64,000 bases of DNA from Virgisporangium aliadipatigenens (GCF_016863615.1 NZ_BOPF01000017.1:62001-126000), one strand, 5' to 3'; counted from the stretch's first letter, positions 1-9,632 are shown. Numbers and translations: made by a program. Notes: generated by a model not told the origin, from the sequence alone.

Positions 1-393
1 GCCGCCTCGCTCAAGCTCCCCGTGCCGGACCTGGTCGGGGAGGACGTGCGGGACGACCTGATCGCGCTCCTGACGTCGATGGGGCCGAGCGAATCGGCGA
101 CGAAGCGCAACCACGTCTTCACCTGCCTCTCCGCGCAGGTGCAGCGCAGCCCCGAGCTGCAGGTGTGGTACCGCAAGGTGATCGAGCCGCGGCGCGAGCG
201 GGTGCGCGAGGTGCTGCGCCGCGGGATCGCCGAGGGCATGCTCCGCCCGGACCTCGACGTCGAGGTCACGTTGACCGTTCTGTCCGCACCCATGACGGGA
301 CGTCCGATCGGCGGCCTTCAGACCCAGATCGATCGGGGGGAACTGGCGGAGCGGGTGGTGGACGCCGTACTCGATGGCGCGCGCCGCCGCTGA
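1..393 (+). CDS. TetR-family regulator, C-terminal part (5' truncated by window)
   Basis: The frame is open from base 1, so the N-terminal helix-turn-helix lies outside the window. The visible 130 residues are all-helical. They match the ligand-binding/dimerisation half of TetR/AcrR regulators: a stretch with SPELQVWYRKVIEPRRERV, a GMLRPDLDVEVT segment, and a final amphipathic helix ending in DAVLDGARRR. Such C-terminal domains bind a small effector and release DNA. Without the HTH no target can be proposed. The family call rests on the helical pattern and typical C-terminal wording; moderate confidence. Confidence 0.6.
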   Translation, partial: AASLKLPVPDLVGEDVRDDLIALLTSMGPSESATKRNHVFTCLSAQVQRSPELQVWYRKVIEPRRERVREVLRRGIAEGMLRPDLDVEVTLTVLSAPMTGRPIGGLQTQIDRGELAERVVDAVLDGARRR

Positions 394-465
394 CCGTTCC
401 GGCATGTTGGCACACATCGCCGAACAGGCGACAGGAAGCGGACAGGCGGCCCGGTTCAGGGCAGT

Positions 466-798
466 ATGGGGGCTGTGACGGTGGAGCCCGGTACGCAGTT
501 GGACGTGGACCCGGCCGGAGGCGGGCTGATTCGCCTCCACGGGGAGCTGGACATCCGCACCTGCGTGAAGCTTGAGCAGGTGGTGGGTGTCGCCGTCGAC
601 GAGGGGCGCCGCGTGGTGCTGGACCTCGCCGAGCTGACGTTCTGTGACTCGACCGGACTCGCCGGACTGGTGCGGCTGCACAAGCGGGCCCAGGCGGCCG
701 GCGGCGAGCTGGTGCTGCGGGACCCGGTGCCGCGCGTGCAGACCCTGCTCGGGCTGACCGGCCTCGACCGGCTCTTCCCCATCGAGAGCACGGTCTGA
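466..798 (+). CDS. STAS-domain anti-sigma-factor antagonist
   Basis: A 110-residue single-domain STAS protein of the SpoIIAA/RsbV/BldG type. It contains GELDIRT near residue 26 and the phospho-acceptor motif CDSTGLAG, in which Ser62 is the residue normally phosphorylated by a cognate anti-sigma kinase. In the dephosphorylated form such proteins bind the anti-sigma factor and free a sigma factor. No anti-sigma kinase or sigma gene is adjacent, so the partner is unknown. An in-frame GTG at 475 is an alternative start. The gene ends 4 bases from the end of the convergent response regulator. Confidence 0.85.
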   Translation: MGAVTVEPGTQLDVDPAGGGLIRLHGELDIRTCVKLEQVVGVAVDEGRRVVLDLAELTFCDSTGLAGLVRLHKRAQAAGGELVLRDPVPRVQTLLGLTGLDRLFPIESTV

Positions 799-802
799 GG
801 CG

Positions 803-1453
803 TTACTCCCCGTCGAGCCCTTGCTCGATGGCGAAGCGCACCAGCTCCACCCGGTTGTGCAGCTGGAGCTTGCCGAGCGTGTTCTGCACGTGGTTCTGCA
901 CGGTGCGGTGCGACAGCACGAGGCGTTCGGCGATCTGCTTGTAGGAGAGCCCCTTCGCCACCAGCCGCAGCACCTCGGTCTCCCGGGTGGTCAGCTGCGG
1001 CACGTCGGGCGTCGCCGGGGTGCTGGCCAGCCGCCGGTACTCGCCGAGCACGAGGCCCGCGAGCCCGGGCGTGAACACCGCGTCACCGGCCGCCGTGCGC
1101 GCCACCGCGTCGAGGAACTCCGCGGGCGACGCCGACTTCAGCAGGTAGCCGGCCGCGCCGGCCTTCACCGCGTCGAGGACGTCCTGCTGCTCGCCGCTCG
1201 CCGAGAGCATCAGCACGCGGGTGCTCGGGTGCGCGTTGAGCAGGCCGCGGATCACCTCGACGCCGGAGAGGTCGGGCAGCTGCAGGTCGAGCACCACCAC
1301 GTCGGGGCGGGTGGCGGCGGCCAGGCGCACCGCGGCGGCGCCCTCACCCAGGCAGGCGGCGATCTCGTAACCGGCGGCCGCGAGGTCACGGGCGACGCCG
1401 TCGCGCCACATCGGGTGGTCGTCGACGACCATCACGCGGATTGCCTCCCCCAT
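803..1453 (-). CDS. NarL/LuxR-type response regulator
   Basis: A 216-residue two-component regulator. The receiver domain (about residues 5-120) has acidic residues Asp11/Asp12, phospho-acceptor Asp56 (VVVLDLQLPD) and the conserved Lys in LLKSAS. The LuxR-type HTH is at about 150-212 (LTTRETEVLRLVAKGLSYKQ). I chose the ATG at 1453 because the protein then begins MGEAIRVMVVDD, directly on the first receiver strand. The start is 10 bases downstream of the kinase stop, so the two are an operon pair. Targets cannot be deduced; autoregulation is common in the family. Confidence 0.9.
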   Translation of the reverse strand: MGEAIRVMVVDDHPMWRDGVARDLAAAGYEIAACLGEGAAAVRLAAATRPDVVVLDLQLPDLSGVEVIRGLLNAHPSTRVLMLSASGEQQDVLDAVKAGAAGYLLKSASPAEFLDAVARTAAGDAVFTPGLAGLVLGEYRRLASTPATPDVPQLTTRETEVLRLVAKGLSYKQIAERLVLSHRTVQNHVQNTLGKLQLHNRVELVRFAIEQGLDGE

Positions 1454-1463
1454 GCCGCACACC

Positions 1464-2600
1464 CTAGTTGGTGCGCGGTACGCGGAGTTCGACCTCGGTG
1501 CCCTCACCCGGTTTCGAGTAGATCTCGACGGTGCCGCCCAGGTCGGCGAGGCGTCCCTTGATCGACTGTGCGACCCCGAGCCGGCCCTCCGCCGCCGCGG
1601 CGTCCAACCGGCCGGGCTCGATGCCGGGGCCGTCGTCGCGCACGGTCACGGTCACCGCGTCGGGTTCGTCCTCCACCAGCAGCCAGGCCCGCGCGTCCGG
1701 CCCGCCGTGCTCCCGAACGTTGTCCAGCGCGGCGCCGATCGCGGCGGCCAGGCACTCGGCCGCGGCGGCGGGGAGCAGGACCGGTTCGGCCGGCTCGGCG
1801 AGGGTGACGTGCGGTGCGCCGAAGCGAGCCAGCTCCGCGCGCAGGTCCACCGGGCCGCCGGTCCGGTCGGGCGCCGGCCGGCCGAACGCCACCAGCGCGC
1901 GCAGCGCCGCCTCCTGCTCGCCGGCGAGTCTGCCCAGTTCGGCGGCCTCGCCGCCGATCTCCGCGCCGCGCCGCTGGACCAGGGCCAGCACCTGCAGCAC
2001 GGAGTCGTGGATGTCGCGGGCGAGGCGTTCCCGCTCCCGGGTGGCCGCTTCGAGTTCGGTGGCGCGCTGAAGACGTTCCTCCGCGGAGACGGCGAGACGG
2101 GCGACGTGACCCACCGTCATCCCACCCAGGAGGAGCAGGACGGCGCCGGTCGGCGACCCACCACCCGGAACGTCGATCGCCTGCGTCCCGAAGTCGCACA
2201 CGCCCATGACCGCACCCGCGATCACGCCCACGGTCCGCCCGCCCGCGACCGCCCACGCCAGAACGGGCGCCGCGTGCCACGTCACCGGCAGGATCGACTG
2301 CCCGGCGCCGAGCGCCTCGGCGCCCACGATCGGGCGGCTGAGCAGCACCAGCACCACCGCCACCAGGAGATCGACGGTGTACAGCGGCCACCCCCGCACC
2401 CGCGAACTCCCGTACGCCCACAGCATCGCGCCGGTCCACGCGATCATGACGGCCAGCACGCCCCAGCCCGCGGCCTGATTCGCGAACGTCTCCGCGCCCG
2501 CCACGATCCGCACGGTCGCGTAGGTGAGCGCGAGCACCCGGAACACGCCGAGCGAGCGCCACAGCGTGGCCTCGAACGCGGCGGTGTCCCCGGCGCTCAC
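1464..2600 (-). CDS. Membrane sensor histidine kinase (HisKA_3/NarX type)
   Basis: A 378-residue sensor kinase. The first 170 residues hold about five hydrophobic segments with short loops and no large extracellular domain, so it probably senses in or at the membrane. The dimerisation helix contains ERLARDIHDSVLQVLAL with phospho-acceptor His198. The HATPase_c domain follows, with N box ALDNVREHG, G1 box RDDGPGI and a C-terminal G2 region GRLGVAQSIKGRL. The GTG at 2600 overlaps the TGA of the upstream cupin gene, indicating translational coupling. It is paired with the response regulator just downstream. Confidence 0.88.
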   Translation of the reverse strand: MSAGDTAAFEATLWRSLGVFRVLALTYATVRIVAGAETFANQAAGWGVLAVMIAWTGAMLWAYGSSRVRGWPLYTVDLLVAVVLVLLSRPIVGAEALGAGQSILPVTWHAAPVLAWAVAGGRTVGVIAGAVMGVCDFGTQAIDVPGGGSPTGAVLLLLGGMTVGHVARLAVSAEERLQRATELEAATRERERLARDIHDSVLQVLALVQRRGAEIGGEAAELGRLAGEQEAALRALVAFGRPAPDRTGGPVDLRAELARFGAPHVTLAEPAEPVLLPAAAAECLAAAIGAALDNVREHGGPDARAWLLVEDEPDAVTVTVRDDGPGIEPGRLDAAAAEGRLGVAQSIKGRLADLGGTVEIYSKPGEGTEVELRVPRTN

Positions 2601-2932
2601 GTGGCCCGCGAGTACTCGGCCGGCCCGAAGATCACCAGCGCGGCGAAGTCCTCGCTGATCTCCACGAACCGGTGCACCTCCCCGGCCGGCACGAACAGCA
2701 CGGCGCCCGGCACCGCGTCCGCCTCGCCCGACTCCGTGACCAGCCGCGCGCGACCCGCCGTGACGACGTAGATCTCGTCCTCCGTGTGCGGGCCCTGCCC
2801 GTCCGCACCGCCGGCCGCGATCGAGTACGTACCGACCGAGAGGTCCGGTACGGACAGGTGCTCGACATAGTTGGCGGTCTTCGCCGGGTCGTTCGACGGC
2901 GTGAACGCGCCCGCCCCGCTGACGATCTGCAT
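2597..2932 (-). CDS. Small cupin-domain protein
   Basis: A 111-residue single-domain cupin. Motif 1 is HTEDEIYVVTAGRARL and motif 2 is PAGEVHRFVEI, giving candidate metal ligands His, Glu and a second His on the beta-barrel. The substrate is unknown; single-domain cupins include small-molecule binders, isomerases and dioxygenases. It is the first gene of a three-gene reverse-strand operon and overlaps the kinase start, so it may provide or bind the signal the kinase reads. That link is inference from position only. Confidence 0.8.
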   Translation of the reverse strand: MQIVSGAGAFTPSNDPAKTANYVEHLSVPDLSVGTYSIAAGGADGQGPHTEDEIYVVTAGRARLVTESGEADAVPGAVLFVPAGEVHRFVEISEDFAALVIFGPAEYSRAT

Positions 2933-3035
2933 GGTGGCTGACGGTAGCGGCTCCGGGAGCGGGCGTGTCGACGTCCACGCGCGATCGGGTGGCCGCTAGG
3001 GTCGAACCGGTGTTCGAGCGGGAGGAGGCCGTGGG

Positions 3036-3566
3036 GTGCGGGTGCTGGGCGTCGACCCCGGGCTGACCCGGTGCGGTGTCGGCGTGGTCGACGGGCGTCC
3101 GGGCCGTCCGGGCACCCTAGTCTTCGTCGACGTGGTCCGGACCGACCCCGACCTCGAGCTGGGCGACCGGTTGCTGCACCTGTCGCGGGAACTGACCCGG
3201 CACATCGCCGAGCACCGCCCGCAGGAGGTGGCCGTCGAGCGGGTGTTCGCCCAGCACAACGTGCGCACCGTCATGGGCACGGCGCAGGCCGGCGCGGTCG
3301 CCGTGCTGGCCGCGGCGCAGGCGGGACTGCCGGTACGGATGTACACGCCCAGCGAGGTGAAGGCCGCCATCACCGGTTCCGGGCAGGCGGACAAGCGGCA
3401 GATGACGGCCATGGTCACCCGGCTGCTCCGGCTCGACTCGCCGCCCCGGCCGGCCGATGCCGCCGACGCGTTGGCCCTGGCCATCTGCCACACGTGGCGG
3501 GGGACCGCGCAGAGCCGGCTCGCGGCCGCGCTCGCCGCCCAGCGCAACCCTGGAGGAAGATCATGA
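3036..3566 (+). CDS. ruvC: Crossover junction endodeoxyribonuclease RuvC
   Basis: RuvC resolves Holliday junctions by paired nicks in the last step of homologous recombination. The 176-residue protein has the RNase H-like core with catalytic Asp7 in [13 protein letters not shown], Glu in [12 protein letters not shown] and the C-terminal acidic pair in [13 protein letters not shown]. The start is GTG, preceded by GGGAGGAGG. It leads the ruvC-ruvA-ruvB operon; its TGA overlaps the ruvA ATG. Confidence 0.97.
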   Translation: MRVLGVDPGLTRCGVGVVDGRPGRPGTLVFVDVVRTDPDLELGDRLLHLSRELTRHIAEHRPQEVAVERVFAQHNVRTVMGTAQAGAVAVLAAAQAGLPVRMYTPSEVKAAITGSGQADKRQMTAMVTRLLRLDSPPRPADAADALALAICHTWRGTAQSRLAAALAAQRNPGGRS

Positions 3567-4162
3567 TCGCAAGCGTGCGCGGGCGGGTCGCGGCACTCGC
3601 CCCGGACACCGCCGTCGTCGAGGTCGGCGGCGTCGGGCTCTCCGTCGTGTGCACCCCGGGCGTGCTGGCCGGGCTGCGGGTCGGCGCGGAGGCGCGGCTG
3701 GCCACCAGCCTGGTCGTCCGCGAGGACTCGCTGACCCTGTACGGGTTCGCCGACGACGACGCGCGCACGCTGTTCGAGCTGCTGCAGACCGCCAGCGGCG
3801 TCGGCCCCCGGCTGGCCCAGGCCGCCCTCGCGGTGCACGCGCCGGACGTGCTGCGCCGGGCCATCGCCTCCGGCGACACCACGACGCTGACCCGGGTGCC
3901 GGGCATCGGCAAGAAGGGCGCCGAACGCCTGGTGCTGGAGCTGCGGGACCGGGTCGGCCCGGTCGAGGGCGTCTCGGCGGCGGCCCCGGTGAGCGCCGGC
4001 TGGGCGTTCCAGGTGCGCGAGGCGCTGGTCGGGCTCGGGTGGACACCGCAGCAGGCCGACCAGGCGGTCGCCAAGGTGGCCGAGTCGCTCGACGGGCAGT
4101 CGCCGCCGGCCGTTCCGGTGCTGCTCAAGCAGGCCATCGGGCTCCTCGGCCGGGCCCGGTAA
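3563..4162 (+). CDS. ruvA: Holliday junction DNA helicase subunit RuvA
   Basis: A 199-residue RuvA. The N-terminal OB fold ([20 protein letters not shown]) precedes tandem helix-hairpin-helix motifs ([32 protein letters not shown]) that grip the four-way junction. A linker and the C-terminal RuvB-binding three-helix domain ([20 protein letters not shown]) follow. ATG overlaps the ruvC stop by 4 bases, and its TAA shares one base with the ruvB ATG, so the three subunits are translationally coupled. Confidence 0.97.
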   Translation: MIASVRGRVAALAPDTAVVEVGGVGLSVVCTPGVLAGLRVGAEARLATSLVVREDSLTLYGFADDDARTLFELLQTASGVGPRLAQAALAVHAPDVLRRAIASGDTTTLTRVPGIGKKGAERLVLELRDRVGPVEGVSAAAPVSAGWAFQVREALVGLGWTPQQADQAVAKVAESLDGQSPPAVPVLLKQAIGLLGRAR

Positions 4163-5199
4163 TGACCGACTCCATGGTCTCGGCGTTCGCGGCGCCGGAG
4201 GAGCGGGACGCCGAAGCGAGCGTGCGGCCGAAGCGGCTCGAGGAGTTCGTCGGCCAGCCGCGCGTGCGGGAGCAGCTCGAACTTCTCCTGCACAGCGCCA
4301 TGCGCCGCGGCACGCCGCCCGATCACATCCTGCTGTCCGGCTCGCCCGGCCTCGGCAAGACCACCCTCGCCATGATCGTCGCCGCCGAGCTCGGCACCGG
4401 CCTGCGGCTGACCAGCGGCCCCGCCATCGAGCGCGCCGGCGACCTCGCGGCCGTCCTGACCAGCCTCGGCCCGGGTGACGTGCTGTTCATCGACGAGATC
4501 CACCGCATCGCCCGGCCGGCCGAGGAACTCCTGTACAGCGCGATGGAGGACTTCCGGGTCGACGTGGTGGTCGGCAAGGGGCCGGGCGCCACCGCGATCC
4601 CGCTGGACGTGGAGCCGTTCACGCTGGTGGGGGCCACGACGCGGGCGGGCCTGCTGACCGGGCCGATGCGCGACCGGTTCGGGTTCACCGGGCATATGGA
4701 CTTCTACGAGCCGGCCGAACTTCACCGGGTGCTGACCCGTTCGGCCGGCATCCTGGGCATCCCGATCACGCCCGAAGGTGCCGCCGAGATCGCGGGCCGT
4801 TCGCGCGGCACGCCGCGGATCGCCAACCGGCTGCTGCGCCGCGTGCGGGATTACGCCGAGGTGCGTGGGGCCGGTGTGGTGGATGTCGACGCCGCGCGCG
4901 CCGCACTCGCCGTTTACGACGTCGACGCGCTCGGATTGGACCGGCTCGACCGGGCCGTTCTGAAAGCGCTGGTGGAGAATTTCAGCGGGGGACCGGTCGG
5001 TTTGTCGACCCTCGCGATCGCCGTCGGAGAACAGCCGGACACCGTCGCCGAGGTCTGCGAACCCTTTCTCCTGAGGGTCGGACTCCTCGCCCGTACCCCC
5101 CGCGGGCGAGTGGCGACCGTCCATGCGTGGCACCATCTGGGCAGGACACCACCGCCGGTGGCGGGCCTGCAAAACGATTTGTTTAGTCTGGATACGTAA
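4162..5199 (+). CDS. ruvB: Holliday junction branch-migration ATPase RuvB
   Basis: The 345-residue AAA+ motor that drives branch migration with RuvA. It shows the N-terminal segment [18 protein letters not shown], Walker [10 protein letters not shown], Walker B LFIDEIHR, sensor 1 LVGATTRAG, arginine finger region GPMRDRFGF and the C-terminal winged helix. The last residues ([10 protein letters not shown]) extend past the usual RuvB end in an ordinary short tail. Third gene of ruvCAB. Confidence 0.97.
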   Translation: MTDSMVSAFAAPEERDAEASVRPKRLEEFVGQPRVREQLELLLHSAMRRGTPPDHILLSGSPGLGKTTLAMIVAAELGTGLRLTSGPAIERAGDLAAVLTSLGPGDVLFIDEIHRIARPAEELLYSAMEDFRVDVVVGKGPGATAIPLDVEPFTLVGATTRAGLLTGPMRDRFGFTGHMDFYEPAELHRVLTRSAGILGIPITPEGAAEIAGRSRGTPRIANRLLRRVRDYAEVRGAGVVDVDAARAALAVYDVDALGLDRLDRAVLKALVENFSGGPVGLSTLAIAVGEQPDTVAEVCEPFLLRVGLLARTPRGRVATVHAWHHLGRTPPPVAGLQNDLFSLDT

Positions 5200-5339
5200 A
5201 GCTCCGTGTGACTGGACCGTGATCTCGGGCTGGCCCAACTCGCAGCTTCACCGATTAGACTCTCCGCGGTTCGTGTCGCGGACCGATTACATACCGGGTT
5301 CGCCCACGTGGATCCGGTCGACGGAAGGCCAGGAAAGAG

Positions 5340-5765
5340 ATGCCCATCCCCAGCGCCGCGCCGGCCCAGGGTGGTGGAAGCAATATCAGCTTCTTCCTCA
5401 TGTTGCTGCTCGTCTTCGGTGCCATGTACTTCCTCCTCATCCGCCCGCAGCAGAAGCGGCGCAAGCAGGTGCTGGAGATGCAGTCGCACATCGGCCCCGG
5501 CGACGAGGTGCTGACCATCGGCGGCCTGTTCGGCGTGGTGCAGGAGATCGACGACGAGTACGTCGTTCTCGAAGTGGCCACCGGCATCACCAACCGCTAC
5601 GCGCGTACCGCGATCAGTTCGGTCGTCAACAAGGCCGACAGTGACGACGACGTCGCGGACGAGGAGGAGAGCGGCACCGAGGCGGTCGCCGCTGTCGAGT
5701 CCGAGCCCTCCACCGCCACCACCAGCAAGAAGGTCGACACCACCAAGGCCGTCGACTCCGACTGA
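5340..5765 (+). CDS. yajC: Preprotein translocase subunit YajC
   Basis: YajC is the small membrane partner of SecD-SecF. The 141-residue protein has one transmembrane helix (about residues 15-35, FFLMLLLVFGAMYFLLIRPQ), the diagnostic RPQQKRRKQ after it, and the globular domain with GDEVLTIGGLFG. The C-terminal 45 residues form an acidic, Ser/Thr-rich tail, longer than in short YajC proteins. It is followed by secD after about 50 bases and is probably cotranscribed with it. Confidence 0.93.
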   Translation: MPIPSAAPAQGGGSNISFFLMLLLVFGAMYFLLIRPQQKRRKQVLEMQSHIGPGDEVLTIGGLFGVVQEIDDEYVVLEVATGITNRYARTAISSVVNKADSDDDVADEEESGTEAVAAVESEPSTATTSKKVDTTKAVDSD

Positions 5766-5816
5766 CGCACCCGCAGTCGCCACCCGGAACGCCATTCGCA
5801 GGGAGACCGAACCACC

Positions 5817-7661
5817 GTGGCCGCACCCACCGGACAGCTCAAAGCGTCGAGGTACTTCCTGGCGCTCGCGGCGATTCTCGCCGTGCTCTACGGGCTGGTC
5901 TTTTTCACGGGCTCCAAGAAGCCCGACCCGAAGCTCGGCCTGGACCTCCAGGGCGGCACGTCGATGACCCTGAAGGCGAGCACGCCCGACGGCAAGGCAC
6001 CCGACCGCGAGCAGCTGGAGCAGGCCCGGCGGATCATCGCCGAGCGGGTCGACGCCACCGGTGTCTCCGAGCCCTCCGTCAACATCGACGGCGACCAGAA
6101 CATCGTCGTCCAGGTGGCCGGTGACGTCGAGGAGGCCGAGCTGCGCCAGCTCGTCGCCCCGGCGACGCTGCGCTTCCGCAAGGTGCTCAGCACCCAGGCG
6201 GACGAGTCGGGTGAGGACGCCAACGCGACCACCAGCCCGTCGGCGAGCGCCTCGGCCTCGACCGGTCCGTCCGGCTCCGCCGCGCCGTCGGCGAGCGGGA
6301 GCGCCAGCGCCGCCCCGAGCGCCTCGGGTTCCGGTTCCGCGGCGCCGAGCGGCTCCCAGTCCGCCAGCGGCAGCGCGGCGCCGAGCGGCAGCGGTTCGCC
6401 GTCCGTCGACGCGCGCACCCTGAAGCTGCGTGAGCAGGTGGTCGCCAAGCTGGGCGACGCGCTCGACATCGCCGGCCAGATCCAGGACCCGAGCCAGATC
6501 TCGCAGATCCCGCCGGAGATGCTGGCGCCGTTCAGCACGCTGACGCCCGAAGAGGTGTCCGTGCTGCCGGCCCAGACCCAGCTGATCATCCCGCAGATCA
6601 CCTGCCAGAAGCTCAACCAGCGGCCCGCCGGTTCGATCACCGACGAGAAGCAGCAGGTCGTGGCGTGCGGCGAGGAGAACGGCGCCCCCACGAAGTACCT
6701 GCTCGACATCGCCAAGGTGCTCGGTGAGGACGTCAGCGGCGCCGACTTCGGCAACGACCCCAGCCAGGGCTGGGTGGTGTCGCTGAAGTTCAAGAGCGGT
6801 GGCCAGGACAAGTGGACCAAGCTCACCAGCGAGGTCTACGGCGGCGGCAGCACCCCCGAGGAACAGCGCCGGGTCGCCATCGTGCTGGACAACAAGGTCG
6901 TCTCCGCGCCGACCATCCAGGGCGTGATCTCCGGCGACGCGCAGATCTACGGCAGCTTCTCCCGCACCGACGTGCAGACGCTGTCGCGGCAGCTCAAGTA
7001 CGGTTCGCTGCCGCTGGCGTTCTCGATCGAGTCCTACGACACGGTCAGCGCGACGCTCGGCCTCGCGGCCCTGCGCGGCGGTCTCCTCGCCGGTGCCATC
7101 GGCGTCGGCCTGGTCATCCTGTACTGCTTCTTCTACTACCGGGCGCTGGGCCTGGTGGTGGTGCTGAGCCTCGTGGTGTCGGCGGCGACGATCTTCGCTT
7201 CGCTGATCCTCCTGGGTCGCAACTTCGGTTACACGCTCAGCCTCGCCGGCGTCGCCGGGTTCATCGTGGCGATCGGTATCACGGCGGACTCCTTCGTCGT
7301 CTTCTTCGAACGACTGAAAGACGAGGTCAAGGACGGCCGGACGGTCCGCAGCGCGGTACCCCGGGCCTGGTCCCGGGCGCGGCGGACGATCCTGTCGGCC
7401 GACACCGTCCTGATGCTCGGCGCGGTCGTGCTGTACATCCTCGCCGTCGGTGGCGTGAAGGGCTTCGCGTTCACGCTCGGCATGTCCACCATCATCGACC
7501 TGGCGGTGGTGTTCCTGTTCACGCATCCGCTGGTCGCGGTGCTGGCCCGGTCCAACGCGTTCACGTCGCCGCGGATCTCCGGGCTCGGCAACCTGCGTTC
7601 CGACCGGGCCGCCTCGGCGACCACCGGTGGGCGCGGCTCGCTTCGGACTAAGGAGTCCTGA
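5817..7661 (+). CDS. secD: Protein translocase subunit SecD
   Basis: SecD with SecF uses the proton gradient to pull exported proteins out of SecYEG. This 614-residue SecD has an N-terminal helix, the motif DLQGGTSMTL, the P1 periplasmic domain and a C-terminal block of five helices with TADSFVVFFERLKDE. Residues about 140-197 are a low-complexity Ser/Ala/Gly/Pro insert (SASASASTGPSG and similar) inside the extracytoplasmic domain. The start is GTG at 5817. Gap to secF is 3 bases. Confidence 0.95.
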   Translation: MAAPTGQLKASRYFLALAAILAVLYGLVFFTGSKKPDPKLGLDLQGGTSMTLKASTPDGKAPDREQLEQARRIIAERVDATGVSEPSVNIDGDQNIVVQVAGDVEEAELRQLVAPATLRFRKVLSTQADESGEDANATTSPSASASASTGPSGSAAPSASGSASAAPSASGSGSAAPSGSQSASGSAAPSGSGSPSVDARTLKLREQVVAKLGDALDIAGQIQDPSQISQIPPEMLAPFSTLTPEEVSVLPAQTQLIIPQITCQKLNQRPAGSITDEKQQVVACGEENGAPTKYLLDIAKVLGEDVSGADFGNDPSQGWVVSLKFKSGGQDKWTKLTSEVYGGGSTPEEQRRVAIVLDNKVVSAPTIQGVISGDAQIYGSFSRTDVQTLSRQLKYGSLPLAFSIESYDTVSATLGLAALRGGLLAGAIGVGLVILYCFFYYRALGLVVVLSLVVSAATIFASLILLGRNFGYTLSLAGVAGFIVAIGITADSFVVFFERLKDEVKDGRTVRSAVPRAWSRARRTILSADTVLMLGAVVLYILAVGGVKGFAFTLGMSTIIDLAVVFLFTHPLVAVLARSNAFTSPRISGLGNLRSDRAASATTGGRGSLRTKES

Positions 7662-7664
7662 GTC

Positions 7665-8864
7665 ATGGGTGGTCTTCGCCGGCTCTACCGGGGCGAGACG
7701 AACATCAACTTCATCGGCACCCGGAAGCGGTGGTACGCCGCCTCCCTGCTGATCGTGTTGGTGCTCATCGGCAGCATGGCCTTCAAGGGCTTCCACCTCG
7801 GCGTCGAGTTCGCCGGCGGCAGCCAGTTCGTGGTGCCGGTGCAGAGCGGCACCACGGTCGAGAAGGTGCGGGAGGCGGTCGAGTCCGAGGGCATCACCGT
7901 CGTCTCCGCGCAGACCGTCGGCACCGCCGGTAAGGACCCGAAGTACCTGATCCGCACGCCCAAGCTCGACGACGAGCAGCGTGAGAAGGCGCTCGACGCG
8001 ATCGTCGACACGGCCAAGGTGTCGCAGAACCAGGTCACGGCCACCGAGGTCAGCAGTTCCTGGGGCAGCGAGGTCACCGAGCGGGCACTGCTCGGCCTCG
8101 CGGTCTTCCTGGTGCTGGTCGCCGGTTACCTGTGGGTGCGCTTCGAGCGGCAGATGGCGCTGGCCGCGATCGGCGCGCTGATCCACGACCTGATCCTGAC
8201 GGCGGGTGTGTACTCGCTGTCCGGCTTCGAGGTCAGTCCCTCCACGGTCATCGGCCTGCTGACGATCCTGGGCTTCTCGCTCTACGACACGGTCGTCGTG
8301 TTCGACAAGGTCGAGGAGAACACCCGGGGCCTGCTCGGCTCCAGCCGCCAGACCTACGCGGAGGCGGCCAACACCGCGGTCAACCAGACCCTCATGCGTT
8401 CGATCAACACCTCGGTGATCGCGCTGCTGCCGGTCGCGGGCCTGCTGTTCGTCGGCGCCGGTCTCCTCGGCGTGGGAACGCTCAAGGACCTCGCGCTCGT
8501 GCTGTTCGTCGGTCTGGCGGCCGGTGCCTACTCGTCGATGTTCCTGGCGACGCCGTGGCTGGTCGACTTCAAGCTGCTGGACTCCCGGTACAAGCTGCAC
8601 ACGCAGCGGGTGCTGGCCCGGCGGGCCGGCATCGACCCGAAGGAGGCCCGCAAGGGCGCCCGGGCGACCAAGGCGGCCGCGAAGAAGGCCAACCTCAGCA
8701 AGAGCGAGGACGACGAGGTCGACGAGGTCGAGGACGAGGAGATCGAGGAGCCGGTCGCGGCGTCGTCGCGTTCCTCGCGGGGCGGCGCGCCGCGTCCCGG
8801 TGGCCGGCCGGGGCCGGGTGGTCGCAACGCGCCGCGCAAGCGGCAGGGCGGCAAGCGCCGCTGA
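7665..8864 (+). CDS. secF: Protein translocase subunit SecF
   Basis: A 399-residue SecF. It has the N-terminal helix and F(x)GVEFAGG motif (FHLGVEFAGGSQF), a short periplasmic domain, and the RND-type helix bundle with FSLYDTVVVFDKVEENTRG and NTSVIALLPVAGLL. The last 90 residues are a cytoplasmic tail that is first basic, then acidic (DDEVDEVEDEEIEE), then Arg/Gly/Pro-rich (GGRPGPGGRNAPRKRQGG), longer than usual. A strong hairpin terminator follows. Confidence 0.95.
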   Translation: MGGLRRLYRGETNINFIGTRKRWYAASLLIVLVLIGSMAFKGFHLGVEFAGGSQFVVPVQSGTTVEKVREAVESEGITVVSAQTVGTAGKDPKYLIRTPKLDDEQREKALDAIVDTAKVSQNQVTATEVSSSWGSEVTERALLGLAVFLVLVAGYLWVRFERQMALAAIGALIHDLILTAGVYSLSGFEVSPSTVIGLLTILGFSLYDTVVVFDKVEENTRGLLGSSRQTYAEAANTAVNQTLMRSINTSVIALLPVAGLLFVGAGLLGVGTLKDLALVLFVGLAAGAYSSMFLATPWLVDFKLLDSRYKLHTQRVLARRAGIDPKEARKGARATKAAAKKANLSKSEDDEVDEVEDEEIEEPVAASSRSSRGGAPRPGGRPGPGGRNAPRKRQGGKRR

Positions 8865-8877
8865 GCAGGACCTGATG

Positions 8878-8914
8878 GGCCCGGCACCGTGTGGATGGTG
8901 CCGGGCCTCTTCTT
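8878..8914 (+). terminator. Intrinsic terminator after secF
   Basis: A perfect 11-bp stem, GGCCCGGCACC at 8878-8888 pairing with GGTGCCGGGCC at 8897-8907, with an 8-base loop and a following T/C run (TCTTCTT). It lies between the secF stop and the ribosome binding site of apt, so it should end or attenuate yajC-secD-secF transcription. Confidence 0.8.
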
Positions 8915-8932
8915 GAGCATGGGAGGGACGTC

Positions 8933-9481
8933 ATGGCAGCCAAAGGGGACAGCGGGGAGAAGCTCGCCGCGCTGATCGCGAGTCGGATTCTCGACGTGCC
9001 GGACTTTCCGAAGCCGGGCATCGTCTTCAAGGACCTGATGCCGCTGTTCGCCGACGGTGCGGCGTTCACCGAGGTGATCGACGGGATCGTGGCGCACCAC
9101 GGGCGGACCGGGTTCGACGTGGTGGCGGGCATCGAGGCGCGCGGGTTCGTGATCGCGGCGGCCGTCGCCTACGCGGCGGGAACGGGCGTCATCCCGGTGC
9201 GCAAGGCCGGCAAGCTGCCGCGCGCTACGCTGTCGGCGACCTATGCGCTGGAGTACGGCGAGGCGTCGATCGAGGTGCACGCGGACGCGTTCACTGCGGG
9301 GCAGCGTGTGCTGGTGGTGGACGACGTGCTCGCGACGGGCGGGACCGCCGAGGCGACGCTGGGCCTGATCGAACGGGCCGGCGGTTCCATCGCGGGGTTC
9401 AGTGTTCTCCTGGAACTCGAATTCCTCAACGCGCGACAGCGGCTGTCGAATCGCCAGGTACACGCGCTTCTGAAGGTGTAG
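8933..9481 (+). CDS. apt: Adenine phosphoribosyltransferase
   Basis: Apt makes AMP from adenine and PRPP (purine salvage). The 182-residue protein shows the N-terminal signature [45 protein letters not shown], and the PRPP loop [17 protein letters not shown] placed the start at ATG 8933 because GGGAGG precedes it by 7-8 bases; a longer reading from 8891 would begin inside the terminator. The order apt-rel is conserved in actinobacteria. Confidence 0.95.
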   Translation: MAAKGDSGEKLAALIASRILDVPDFPKPGIVFKDLMPLFADGAAFTEVIDGIVAHHGRTGFDVVAGIEARGFVIAAAVAYAAGTGVIPVRKAGKLPRATLSATYALEYGEASIEVHADAFTAGQRVLVVDDVLATGGTAEATLGLIERAGGSIAGFSVLLELEFLNARQRLSNRQVHALLKV

Positions 9482-9632
9482 GCCAACCGGCCAGGCCTCG
9501 TCGTCGACGTGGCATCTGGCCCGTGGGGTGCGGGTACGATGGGCGCGCGGCTCGGCGGGACCGGTCCGCTTGCGAACACGGCACCCGGAAGGGTGTGGAG
9601 GCGGGGTTTGCGTGGTCGAGGAGGAGCGCTCG

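Noticed and set aside
4914-8600. 1228-codon open frame on the reverse strand opposite ruvB, yajC, secD and secF
   Set aside because: It is a high-GC mirror frame with Arg/His/Gln/Asp-rich composition, no recognisable domain, and sits opposite well-supported genes with intact motifs.
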